Assembly: GCF_023330685.1 (NCBI RefSeq)
Contig: NZ_CP097128.1
Location: forward strand, 868,001 to 932,000
Source: Conexibacter sp. DBS9H8
GTDB taxonomy: Bacteria; Actinomycetota; Thermoleophilia; Solirubrobacterales; Solirubrobacteraceae
Direction of reading: 5' to 3'
DNA length: 64,000 bases
Part shown: positions 25,377 to 33,242 of the stretch, piece by piece
How positions within the stretch are numbered: the stretch's first letter is position 1
Layout: every line of letters begins with the position of its first letter
The notes under the pieces: generated by a model
Seen by the model: only the letters and a program-made list of their open reading frames with translations
What the model was told of the DNA's origin: nothing
Database searches by the model: none
Position numbers and translations under genes: made by a program

Positions 25377-25654
25377 TGTCAACGACCAAGGAACAACGGC
25401 TACAGATCCGCGTCGACCCCTCGGACAAGGCGCTCCTTGAGCGTGCGGCCGCCGCGTCGCACCTGAACGTGTCCTCGTTCGTCGTCCAAGCAGCCGCTCT
25501 CAAGGCCGAAGAAGTGCTTGCCGAGCGCTCCAGCATTCGCCTGTCAGAGGAAGCTGCAGCCGTGTTCAGTGAGGCCCTCGAGCATCCGGCGGAGGTCAAC
25601 GAGCGGCTCGCCGCAGCACTACGCCACGAGCGGAAGTTCAGCTGGCTTGACTGA
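25376..25654 (+). CDS. DUF1778 (TacA-like) antitoxin
   Basis: A 92-residue ribbon-helix-helix antitoxin: QRLQIRVDPSDKALLERAAA is the strand and first helix, HLNVSSFVVQAAALKAEEVL the second. The C-terminal part (VFSEALEHPAEVNERLAAAL, then KFSWLD) is the toxin-neutralising tail. It overlaps the GNAT toxin gene by eight bases. The longer open frame upstream lies antisense to the recombinase remnant and is not credible. Confidence 0.88.
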   Translation: MSTTKEQRLQIRVDPSDKALLERAAAASHLNVSSFVVQAAALKAEEVLAERSSIRLSEEAAAVFSEALEHPAEVNERLAAALRHERKFSWLD

Positions 25655-26165
25655 GCTCCGGCGGCCGGCACCGCTCGACACCGGCCGTCACAAGCGTGAC
25701 CAGTTCGACAGCGGCGAGTCGGTGCTCGACCAGTGGCTGCGTCGCTACGCAGGGCAGAGCCGCCGCCGTGACACCGCCGCGACCTGGGTCGTCGCCGACG
25801 CCGACGACGTGGTCGTTGCCTACGCCAGCGTCGCGATGACCGGCATCGACCGCTCGGCCGCTCCGGCCACGCTCGCCAAGGGCTCACCCGATCCAGTCCC
25901 GGCATTACTCATCGGGCGGCTCGCAGCCGACCGACGCCACGCGGGCCTGGGGATCGGCACGGCACTCGCCAGCCATGTGCTCGCGAGTGCCGTCGATATC
26001 AACGAGAAAGCCGCCTGTCGCGCGGTCGTCGTCACAGCCCTGAACCCGACCGCCCGCACGTGGTGGATCCGGCTGGGATTCCAGCCACTCGATCAGGCTG
26101 ATCCTGACCAACTGGACCTCTACCTGTTGACCTCAGCGATCAAGGCCACACTCAAGGCGCTCTGA
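25647..26165 (+). CDS. GNAT-family (TacT-like) acetyltransferase toxin
   Basis: A 172-residue GNAT protein: FDSGESVLDQWLRRYAGQ near the start, the acetyl-CoA loop RLAADRRHAGLGIGTALAS, and the C-terminal WIRLGFQPL and LDLYLLTSAIK blocks of the TacT group. Toxins of this kind acetylate aminoacyl-tRNA. I start at TTG 25647, which overlaps the antitoxin stop and gives the usual length. The upstream frame is antisense or shadow sequence. Confidence 0.86.
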   Translation: MTELRRPAPLDTGRHKRDQFDSGESVLDQWLRRYAGQSRRRDTAATWVVADADDVVVAYASVAMTGIDRSAAPATLAKGSPDPVPALLIGRLAADRRHAGLGIGTALASHVLASAVDINEKAACRAVVVTALNPTARTWWIRLGFQPLDQADPDQLDLYLLTSAIKATLKAL

Positions 26166-26178
26166 GCCCCGGGCACCT

Positions 26179-26205
26179 GGTGTCCCGCGCAAAGCGGGGG
26201 ACACC
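26179..26205 (+). terminator. Hairpin behind the DUF1778/GNAT operon
   Basis: GGTGTCCCGC pairs with the matching strand ending GGGGACACC across a GCAAA loop, with two extra G as a bulge. It begins 14 bases after the toxin stop. There is no U-run, so termination is only likely. A partial copy of the same motif follows at 26225-26248. Confidence 0.5.
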
Positions 26206-26262
26206 ACCGGCCTCACACGATTTGTGTCCCGGGAGTAATGCGGGTCAGCGGCCGCTGGGCTG

Positions 26263-26655
26263 TCAGGGTTCGTGTCGGGCGACTGTGCTGATGCGGTCGA
26301 TCGTCTTGTCGAAGGAGAGGATCTGGTTTACGCCTGTCGCTTCGGCCTGCGCGACTAGGTAGGCCTCCGCAAAATCCAGACGGTCGACCTCGTAGACCTC
26401 GAGCGCGCGGAGCAGGGTCGCTGGGTCAAGGGTCTTCATTGCTGGCAGAGCGATCGCCGCGCGCATCAGCTCGGCGACACGCTCGCGAGGTACCTCGTAG
26501 AAGGACTCCAGCACGTACACGCACTCCGCGACGATCACGTCGGCGAGCAGCAGCTCATCGGAACTGGCCAGCGCCCAGGTAGCCCGGGCGGCCATCTGCG
26601 GCGGGTCGCCCGTCAGATGACGGATCAGCACATTGGTGTCAACGAATTCGGTCAG
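26263..26655 (-). CDS. vapC: VapC-type PIN-domain toxin with apparent CTG start
   Basis: A 130-residue PIN toxin with all acidic residues: Asp6 (EFVDTNVLIRHL), Glu44 (IVAECVYVLE), Asp94 (RLDFAEAYL) and Asp116 (LSFDKTID). The catalytic Asp6 lies upstream of the first ATG/GTG/TTG in frame (GTG at 26631). Between that GTG and the nearest upstream stop the only near-cognate start I see is CTG at 26655, which overlaps the antitoxin stop as CTGA. I therefore take CTG as the start. Confidence 0.85.
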   Translation of the reverse strand: MTEFVDTNVLIRHLTGDPPQMAARATWALASSDELLLADVIVAECVYVLESFYEVPRERVAELMRAAIALPAMKTLDPATLLRALEVYEVDRLDFAEAYLVAQAEATGVNQILSFDKTIDRISTVARHEP

Positions 26656-26900
26656 GGTCGCCGCTCCGCGCGCGCGGAGCGTGTCTGACGCACGACCTCA
26701 TCCCACGGAGTTCCACGCTTGGCGGCCGGTACGGGAACGCTGCCGGCAAGACCAAGAAAGTCGGGTGTCTTGGCGACCACCGCTCGCGAGCGCTCGACCC
26801 TGAACAGGAGCTCATCCCCTTCATGCAGCCCAAGCGCATCCCGGACGCTCTTGGGGATTGTGACTTGTCCCTTCGAAGTGATCTTCGCGCTCACATCCAT
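26652..26900 (-). CDS. vapB: AbrB/VapB-type antitoxin
   Basis: An 82-residue antitoxin with a clear AbrB swapped-hairpin domain: DVSAKITSKGQVTIPKSVRD, then GLHEGDELLFRVE. The C-terminal half (TPWDEVVRQTRSARAE) should bind the toxin. Unlike the other antitoxin genes here it has a strong Shine-Dalgarno (AAGGAGG) before the ATG. Its TGA overlaps the CTG of vapC. Confidence 0.9.
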   Translation of the reverse strand: MDVSAKITSKGQVTIPKSVRDALGLHEGDELLFRVERSRAVVAKTPDFLGLAGSVPVPAAKRGTPWDEVVRQTRSARAERRP

Positions 26901-26907
26901 CGCTCCT

Positions 26908-26931
26908 CCTTACCAGCTACCACAAGTAAGG
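26908..26931. promoter_or_regulatory. Candidate VapB operator
   Basis: CCTTAC-N12-GTAAGG, perfect 6-base arms just upstream of vapB, covering its Shine-Dalgarno. The location suits autoregulation by the VapBC complex. Confidence 0.42.
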
Positions 26932-27112
26932 ATATCACTCGCGGGCCTGCCTGCCGCGCGTCGCGGGTCAGAGTTCTGCAAGGGCGACGTACTCGTCGCG
27001 ACGATGAAGGAGGACCGAGGCGTCATCAGCCTGTGCCCCGGGAGGCTCCGGCGGGTTAGTGTGCCCGGGCAATTGGACAACTAGTCGATTTCGTCCCGTA
27101 GTCTCGACCTCG

Positions 27113-28120
27113 ATGTCTGGATCACAGCTGAAAATCCTCGTTCTCGGCGGCACTGCGTGGCTCGGGCGTCAGCTGTGTCGCGAGGCGCTGGATCGTGGAC
27201 ATGTGGTCCAGTGCTTGGCTCGCGGCGAGAGTGGCCCGGCACCAGAAGGAGCCAGGCTTATCCACGCCGATCGCCGTGCCGAAGGTGCCTATGACGAGGT
27301 GCGCCGCCAAGACTGGGATGCCGTGGTTGATGTCGCCTGGCAGCCGGGAGTGGTGCGCTCGGCGTTCGCGGCGCTAGGCGAGCGGACTGCTCAATGGATC
27401 TACGTCTCATCTGGCAGCGTCTATGCCTCACACGCCAAACGAGACGCGGACGAGACTGCTGAGTTGCTGGTGCCAACGGACTTGGACGAGGTCGGCATGG
27501 ACCTCTATGGCGCGGCGAAGGTCGCTTGTGAGCTTGCGTGTCTGTCCAGCGGGGACTCGAATGTGCTGATCGCCCGATCGGGTTTGATTGGCGGTCCTGG
27601 CGATGGCAGTGATCGCGCGGGTTACTGGGTCGCTCGCGCCGCGCGGGACCCGCGTGCACCGATGCTCGTGCCCGACAGCCCGGACGGGGTGACCCAGGTA
27701 ATCGACTTTCGCGACCTCGCCGCTTGGCTGATCGACTGCGCCGAGACTCGGACGGTGGGCATCTATGACGCGGTCGGACCGATGATCGCGCTGGAGGAGT
27801 GGATCGAGCTCTCGCGGAGGATCGGCGGCCATATGGGGGCCGTAGTGCGCGCCGGCGACGACTGGCTGTTGGCTGAAGGCGTTGATGAGTTCATGGGCCC
27901 CGGGTCGCTTCCACTTTGGCTAGCCGACCCCGGATGGCAGGGGTTCTGCGCACGCACTGGCGCTAGGGCAATGAAGGCCGGCCTGGCGCACAGGCCCGTC
28001 AGCGACACCATCACAGACACCCTCATCTGGGAGCGAGAGCAGGGCCTTGACCGTGTTCGCAAGTCAGGTGTACCGGCCGAACGCGAGGTAGACCTGCTCA
28101 GGAAACTGGCCGGCACCTGA
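27113..28120 (+). CDS. NAD-dependent epimerase/reductase-like protein
   Basis: A 335-residue extended SDR protein. The nucleotide motif LVLGGTAWLGRQLC is near the start and the YxxxK pair lies in MDLYGAAKVACELA, with SSGSVYA as the catalytic Ser strand. Similar proteins act on nucleotide sugars or as reductases of unknown substrate. Start at ATG 27113, just before the Rossmann strand. It stands alone. Codon use is less GC-biased than the flanking regions, as in the rest of this accessory stretch. Confidence 0.8.
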   Translation: MSGSQLKILVLGGTAWLGRQLCREALDRGHVVQCLARGESGPAPEGARLIHADRRAEGAYDEVRRQDWDAVVDVAWQPGVVRSAFAALGERTAQWIYVSSGSVYASHAKRDADETAELLVPTDLDEVGMDLYGAAKVACELACLSSGDSNVLIARSGLIGGPGDGSDRAGYWVARAARDPRAPMLVPDSPDGVTQVIDFRDLAAWLIDCAETRTVGIYDAVGPMIALEEWIELSRRIGGHMGAVVRAGDDWLLAEGVDEFMGPGSLPLWLADPGWQGFCARTGARAMKAGLAHRPVSDTITDTLIWEREQGLDRVRKSGVPAEREVDLLRKLAGT

Positions 28121-28486
28121 GGACAATGGATGCTCAGCGTCCGGAAAGCCGCACCGCAGAGCGCCGGTTCAGATGCTGACACCTGCTTGCTGTGCCACGC
28201 TGAAGCGCAGCAGAACCTTGGGCGCCTGCTGCCCTGGTCAGACACGGGTCCCGTCAGTCGTTGCAGCCGCGCCCACACCAAAGCAGGGCTCGCGGCGCCC
28301 GACCGCAGAAGCGCCCATATTCGCCAATCCCGAGTCTCTGAGCGCGATACCCAAGTCACCATCGGAACGGCGCAGTGACGGCGGTGCGGCGACCGATGCC
28401 GCTGCTCATCGCCCCAGGGCGAAGGCTGGCAGCGAGGGCAGGTCGCGATCAGGGATACCGTAGTCATCCAGACGCGGCGGCGTGAG
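28121..28486. other. Region without recognisable gene
   Basis: 366 bases between the SDR gene and the PucR gene. Short frames are open on both strands, but none has a start signal, conserved motif or codon pattern like the neighbours. No repeat or convincing hairpin was seen. It may be decayed coding sequence at the edge of the accessory stretch. Confidence 0.5.
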
Positions 28487-29737
28487 TCAGGTCCCAGGAC
28501 GTGTCGTCGAAGCGTGACGCTGACCTCGGGGGCGGTAGGCGCGGGCGAGCTCGAGGGCGACCCCGAGCTCGAGCTCGTGTCCGCGGATCGGGATCGGCAG
28601 CTGCGCCTCAGCGCGGCGGATGCGGTCGATCACCGTGTTGCGATGGGTGAAGGTCGCCGCTGCGGTCCGGGTCGGGCTGCCGCGGTGGGCGAGGTAGGCG
28701 GCGAGCGTGTCGGCGAGCTCCCCGGACAGGCCGCCGAGGCGCCGGGCGACGAACGCCCGCGCCCGGTCGGGGTCGCTGACGGCGAGGGTGGCGATCGCGA
28801 CCGCCTCTGAGCGGATGACCGGGAGGTGGGAGACCGCGACCGCGGCGACGGCATCGGCGTGCCCGTCGCGAAAGCCTGCGTATCCGGGCTGGGTCGGGCC
28901 GATCCCGATCCGCATCAGCGGGTCGGGAAGCAGTGCACCGAACGTGTCGGCGAGCAGCGGGTCGATCGGCTCGCCCGGCTCATCCGAGGCGAACCACGCC
29001 CACACGGTGTCGGCGTCGGCGACGACGGTGAGGGGTCGGCGCCGCAGCCGGGCGCCGACCTCGGCGGCGGCCGCCTCCACGAGGCCGAGCAGCGTCTCCG
29101 GGTCGTTGCGGTGTGACAGCACGACGGCGGTCTGGCCGAACAGGTCGACCCGGTAGCGGAGCTCCTGGATCAGCTGAGGGGAGACGCCGCCGCGCAGCAG
29201 CCGGTTGATCAGGTGGAGGCGGTGGGCGTTGTCGGAGGAGAGCACCTGGCCGCGCTCCCGCTCGATCTCGACCCGCAGCAGTTCGAGCATCGCATCGACG
29301 AAGCCGAACACCGAGCGGGCGCTCACCTCGAGCACCTCCTGCAGCTCACCCGGGTCGCTGGTGACGGTGAACACGGCCCGCATCCACGCCGTCCACGCCG
29401 CGTTCTGCCCGGCGCCGTAGGCGACCCGGGATGTGTCCTCGATCCCGCGCCGGGCGATCAGGCGGGCGAGCCCGAGCGTCTCGGGGGCCCGGTTGGGGTC
29501 GACGGGCACGCCGGGGTCGGCGAGGTTGGCCGCCGCCCAGTGGGCGAGGTTGGAACGGTTCGAGGCACGGATCGCCTCGGTCAGCTCGGCGTCGGCGAGG
29601 GCCGCGGGCGGCTGGGTGGCGAGCACGGCAGCATCGACCTCACCGAACAGTGCCTCGGGGTCGGCGATCAGCCGGGTCGTCGCCTCCCGGATCAGCGCCT
29701 GGGCGCGCGACGAAGCTGGGGTGTGGGCCTTCTGCAC
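28487..29737 (-). CDS. PucR-family transcriptional regulator
   Basis: A 416-residue regulator. The C-terminal helix-turn-helix is typical of PucR/CdaR proteins: AAATFTHRNTVIDRIRRAEA. The N-terminal 270 residues hold the RsbRD-like and GGDEF-like sensory regions. The GTG start at 29737 lies 59 bases from the divergent flavoprotein monooxygenase gene, so it probably regulates that gene and itself. Confidence 0.85.
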   Translation of the reverse strand: MQKAHTPASSRAQALIREATTRLIADPEALFGEVDAAVLATQPPAALADAELTEAIRASNRSNLAHWAAANLADPGVPVDPNRAPETLGLARLIARRGIEDTSRVAYGAGQNAAWTAWMRAVFTVTSDPGELQEVLEVSARSVFGFVDAMLELLRVEIERERGQVLSSDNAHRLHLINRLLRGGVSPQLIQELRYRVDLFGQTAVVLSHRNDPETLLGLVEAAAAEVGARLRRRPLTVVADADTVWAWFASDEPGEPIDPLLADTFGALLPDPLMRIGIGPTQPGYAGFRDGHADAVAAVAVSHLPVIRSEAVAIATLAVSDPDRARAFVARRLGGLSGELADTLAAYLAHRGSPTRTAAATFTHRNTVIDRIRRAEAQLPIPIRGHELELGVALELARAYRPRGQRHASTTRPGT

Positions 29738-29796
29738 AATTGGAAGAAGGAAGCTTAGGCGATCTGCCCTAGACCGCTCGTGGTCGGTACGCGACA

Positions 29797-31332
29797 GTGA
29801 GAGCCGTGACCGACCATCATGACGTCCTCATCATCGGCGCCGGACTCTCCGGCATCTCCGCTGCCGTCCACCTCGCCCAAGCGTTCCCGGAGAAGACGGT
29901 GACGATCCTCGAGCAGCGGGAGGCGATGGGCGGCACCTGGGACCTGTTCCGCTATCCGGGCGTGCGTTCGGACTCGGACATGTACACGCTCGGCTTCGCC
30001 TTCAAGCCGTGGGAGCACACGAAGGCGATCGCCGACGGCTGGACGATCCGCGACTACATCCACGCGGCGGCCGCCGAGCACGGGATCGATCAGACGATCC
30101 GTTACGGCCACAAGGTGATCGCCGCCGACTGGGACAGCGCCCGTGCACGGTGGACCGTCACCGTCGAGGTCGCCGGAGGCGAACGGCTCTGCCTCACCGC
30201 GCAGTTCCTCCATTTCGGCGCCGGCTACTACAGCTACACCCGTCCCCACCGGCCCGCCTTCCCGGGGGAGGAGCGCTTCTCCGGTCAGATCGTCCACCCC
30301 CAGTTCTGGCCTGAGGAGCTCGACTATGCGGGCAAGCGCGTCGTCGTGATCGGGTCGGGAGCGACGGCGATGACGCTCGTTCCGGCGCTCGCGGCCAGTG
30401 CCGCGAAGGTGACGATGCTCCAGCGCTCCCCGACCTACGTGATCGCCCTGCCGGCGGAGGACGACCTCGCCAACCTGCTGCGCCGTGTCCTCCCCGCCGG
30501 GCTCGCCTACCGGCTCACCCGCGCCAACCACCTCGCGCTCACGTTCGCCAGCTACCAGTACTTCCGTCGCGCCCCGCGCCGGGCGAAGGCGACGATCCGG
30601 CGAATGCAGGAGCGGATGCTCCCGGAGGGCTACCCGATCGACGTCCACTTCAGCCCCAGCTACGACCCGTGGGATGAGCGGCTCTGCATCGTCCCCAACG
30701 GCGACCTGTTCCGCGCGCTCCGGGAGGGGAACGCGGAGATCGTCACCGACCGGATCGACACCTTCACCGAGTCGGGGATCCGGCTCGTCTCCGGGCAGGA
30801 GTTGGAGGCCGACGTCATCGTCACCGCGACCGGGCTCACCCTCGAGCTGTTCGGCGGGGCGGCATTGAGCGTCGACGGGGCGCCCGTCGATCCCGCCGCG
30901 ACGGTCAGCTACAAGGGCGCGATGCTCAGCGGCCTGCCGAACCTGACGATGACCTTCGGCTACATCAACGCCTCCTGGACGCTGAAGGCCGACCTCATCT
31001 CCCGCTACCTCACGCGGCTGATCGCCTTCATGGACGAGCGCGGCTACAGCCAGGCGCGCCCGGTCGGCCCGCCCGAGCCCGAGCGCCAGCCGTTCATCAC
31101 GCTCCAGTCCGGGTACGTGCGGCGGATGATCGACCAGCTCCCGCGTCAGGGTCTCCGCGAGCCCTGGCGGGTCCATCAGAGCTGGCTGGCTGACTGGCGG
31201 CTGCTCACCCGTGCCCCGCTTGCGGATGAGGGAATGCGCTTCTCCGGCACCGCCGCCGGCTCCGGCCAGGTCGGTGACGCTGAGGCGTCCCGGGCGGGCG
31301 CGCCGGCACCCGCCGCCGCCGGCGTCGCGTAG
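29797..31332 (+). CDS. Flavin-containing/Baeyer-Villiger-type monooxygenase
   Basis: A 511-residue FAD/NADPH enzyme. FAD motif: VLIIGAGLSGISAAVHLA. The fingerprint FxGxxxHxxxWP is present as FSGQIVHPQFWP (residues about 166-177), and the NADPH motif is VVVIGSGATAMTL. It would insert oxygen next to a ketone or oxidise a heteroatom using O2. A GTG at 29806 is an alternative start. The last 35 residues are Ala/Gly-rich. It is divergent from a PucR regulator. Confidence 0.88.
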   Translation: MRAVTDHHDVLIIGAGLSGISAAVHLAQAFPEKTVTILEQREAMGGTWDLFRYPGVRSDSDMYTLGFAFKPWEHTKAIADGWTIRDYIHAAAAEHGIDQTIRYGHKVIAADWDSARARWTVTVEVAGGERLCLTAQFLHFGAGYYSYTRPHRPAFPGEERFSGQIVHPQFWPEELDYAGKRVVVIGSGATAMTLVPALAASAAKVTMLQRSPTYVIALPAEDDLANLLRRVLPAGLAYRLTRANHLALTFASYQYFRRAPRRAKATIRRMQERMLPEGYPIDVHFSPSYDPWDERLCIVPNGDLFRALREGNAEIVTDRIDTFTESGIRLVSGQELEADVIVTATGLTLELFGGAALSVDGAPVDPAATVSYKGAMLSGLPNLTMTFGYINASWTLKADLISRYLTRLIAFMDERGYSQARPVGPPEPERQPFITLQSGYVRRMIDQLPRQGLREPWRVHQSWLADWRLLTRAPLADEGMRFSGTAAGSGQVGDAEASRAGAPAPAAAGVA

Positions 31333-31494
31333 CCGCCGTCATCGGAGGTGCCCGCGGCACTCCCGGCGTACTCGGTCCCGTCCGGAGTGACCGCAACCCG
31401 TGACTCGCTCGAGGCTGGGCTCCGGGACGGGAGAAACCGCGACCTCTGCGGGGCGCGCGTACCCGCCGCCGGCCGCAACCGCCGGCCGCAACCG

Positions 31495-32727
31495 TCAGCC
31501 GGCGAGGGCGAGGCTGTAGTCGCGCACGGTGACCTGTCCGCGCGCGTTCCGGGCGCTCAGGTGCAGCCGCGGGTGGGCGGGCGCGTCGAGGCCGACGGCG
31601 ATCCCGGCGCTGGCGAGGCTGATCGACAGCCGGGGGCCGGGGTGGTGGATGAGGATGAGCAGGTGGCCGTCGAGGAGCCGGGCGCGCACCATCGCGCCCT
31701 GCACGCGGAGGGCGCCGCCGGCCGCGCGCGGCGTGAAGCTGAGCCCGCGGGCCAGGCTGAGGGTGAGCGCCACCGGCGCCCGCGGACCTCTCGTCGTGTC
31801 GAGGGTGAGCGTGAAGGCGAGTGTCGGCGCCCCGCACCCGGTCGGGGTGAACCGCGCCGCAGTCGCGCCGGTCGCCCCCGTGACGGTGCTCACCCCGACG
31901 GTCACCGTCGCCGGCACGCACGCGTCCGGGAGCCTCAGCAGCGGCGGGCCCGCCACCTCGGCCGCTCCAGCCGTGGAGGGGCTCGTGCCGGTGAGCGCCG
32001 GTGCGGGGCCGATGCCGAGTCCGAGGGTGAGCGCGCTGAGGGTGAACGCGGTCGGAGCGCTGAGCAGGGTCGACAGCGGCGCCCCCGCAGTGTCGGGCAC
32101 GGTCGCGTCGGGGAGCTCGGTCAGCTCGACCGCCTCCGTGGTCGTGGTCGGTGCGGCGCCGGGGCGTCCGGGCGTGGCGGGGGCGGGGGTGGTGACGATG
32201 TCACCGCTCGCCGCGAGTGCGATTCCGTGAGTCGGGTCGGTGAGCTCGACTCCCACCCCCGCCGGAGCCCCGGTTCCGCCGGCGGTGGTCGGGGCCATCA
32301 GGTAGAGGTCGACATGGGCACTCAGCGGGGCGCTGCCGTCGCGGAGCGTGAGCAGCGTCCCGACCGGGGTGAGGATCGCCGTCCCAGCCCCGATCTGCGC
32401 CCCGGCGGGACAGTCGCCCGCGGTGAGCGCGGCCGGGGCACAGCGGGCGGGGACGGCGGCGGTGTCGAGGGTCATGCCGGACGGCAGGAGGATCGCGAGT
32501 GAGCGGACCGAGTCGCCGCGCACCGGCGCGGCGAAGGCGAGGTTGACCGTGAGGGCGGCAGCGGAGCCGGCGCGGCCGCTGCTGAGGGTGATCGTCGGAG
32601 CGGGCGCGGCCGCGATCACCCCGTCCGCGCGGGCGAGCGCAGCACCGGGACCGAGGAGGGTGACGGCGCTGAGCAGGGCGAGCACGCGGCGGGGGCCGAG
32701 CCGACGCGGGTGACGGCGGGATTCCAT
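31495..32727 (-). CDS. Secreted protein of unknown function
   Basis: A 410-residue exported protein with a signal peptide (RVLALLSAVTLLGPGAALARA). The mature part is Ala/Thr/Gly/Leu-rich and probably all beta. It has two similar halves, each with a Cys pair and a block of the type VNLAFAAPVRGDSVRSLAILLPSGM and LTLDTTRGPRAPVALTLSLA. I do not recognise a family. It may be a cell-surface or wall-associated protein. No neighbour suggests a role. Confidence 0.75.
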   Translation of the reverse strand: MESRRHPRRLGPRRVLALLSAVTLLGPGAALARADGVIAAAPAPTITLSSGRAGSAAALTVNLAFAAPVRGDSVRSLAILLPSGMTLDTAAVPARCAPAALTAGDCPAGAQIGAGTAILTPVGTLLTLRDGSAPLSAHVDLYLMAPTTAGGTGAPAGVGVELTDPTHGIALAASGDIVTTPAPATPGRPGAAPTTTTEAVELTELPDATVPDTAGAPLSTLLSAPTAFTLSALTLGLGIGPAPALTGTSPSTAGAAEVAGPPLLRLPDACVPATVTVGVSTVTGATGATAARFTPTGCGAPTLAFTLTLDTTRGPRAPVALTLSLARGLSFTPRAAGGALRVQGAMVRARLLDGHLLILIHHPGPRLSISLASAGIAVGLDAPAHPRLHLSARNARGQVTVRDYSLALAG

Positions 32728-32785
32728 TCCTGCGCTGCAGGGTAGGCGGTCGAGTCGACGCCCGGTGCCGGTCGAGCCGACGCCC

Positions 32786-32872
32786 GCCCGATGTGCGGCT
32801 CAGCCGGCGGTACGGCCCGGTGCGCGGCTCAGCCGGTGGTGTGGCCCGATGTGCGGCTCAGCCGGCGGTGTG
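32786..32872. repeat. Three tandem 29-base repeats overlapping a gene end
   Basis: Copies at 32786-32814, 32815-32843 and 32844-32872, each beginning GCCCGRTGYGCGGCTCAGCC. They differ at a few positions; copies 1 and 3 differ at two. The third copy includes the stop and last five codons of the small gene on the minus strand, so the array looks like an amplification of that gene's 3' end. Confidence 0.85.
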
Positions 32873-33082
32873 CTCGACGAACTGCAGGCTCGGCTCGGGA
32901 TCTGAATCGAGGAAGCACTGCTCATGGAGGAGATGCCAGCCCGGTGTGATCGCCAGCTCGGGTTCCGATGCCCGGGACCCCCGCACGACGTCGGTGCCGT
33001 GCACGAAGAACGACGGTTCATAGGCGCCGACGGCGAGGCCACAGATCGCGCAGTGGCGGGTGAGGACGGGCGGTACCTGCAT
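32858..33082 (-). CDS. Small putative zinc-binding protein of unknown function
   Basis: A 74-residue protein with CAIC near the N-terminus (residues 11-14) and HEQC near residue 53, a pattern that could bind one zinc ion. No family is recognised. The ATG at 33082 is used; the same frame is open a little further upstream. Its last codons lie in the tandem repeat array. It is divergent from the GAF histidine kinase at 33243. Confidence 0.5.
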   Translation of the reverse strand: MQVPPVLTRHCAICGLAVGAYEPSFFVHGTDVVRGSRASEPELAITPGWHLLHEQCFLDSDPEPSLQFVEHTAG

Positions 33083-33173
33083 GTTCGAGAACGATCCCTC
33101 AAATCACCGCTCCCACACACCGGGGAACCGCGCGGCGGTTCAGGTCCCTGCCCCCGATTGCCGATACGTTGTT

Positions 33174-33188
33174 ATCCCCGCGGGGGAT
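33174..33188. promoter_or_regulatory. Palindrome upstream of the GAF kinase
   Basis: ATCCCC-GCG-GGGGAT, perfect 6-base arms, midway between the divergent starts at 33082 and 33243. A possible operator. Confidence 0.35.
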
Positions 33189-33242
33189 GGGTACGTCCGC
33201 AACCCGACTGCGGCAAACTACGGATGGGTACCGGGGCGAGAG

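Noticed and set aside
31465..31500. Short GCCGGCCGCAACC duplications after the monooxygenase gene
   Set aside because: Low-complexity GC-rich repeats; the possible hairpins are not clearly a terminator.
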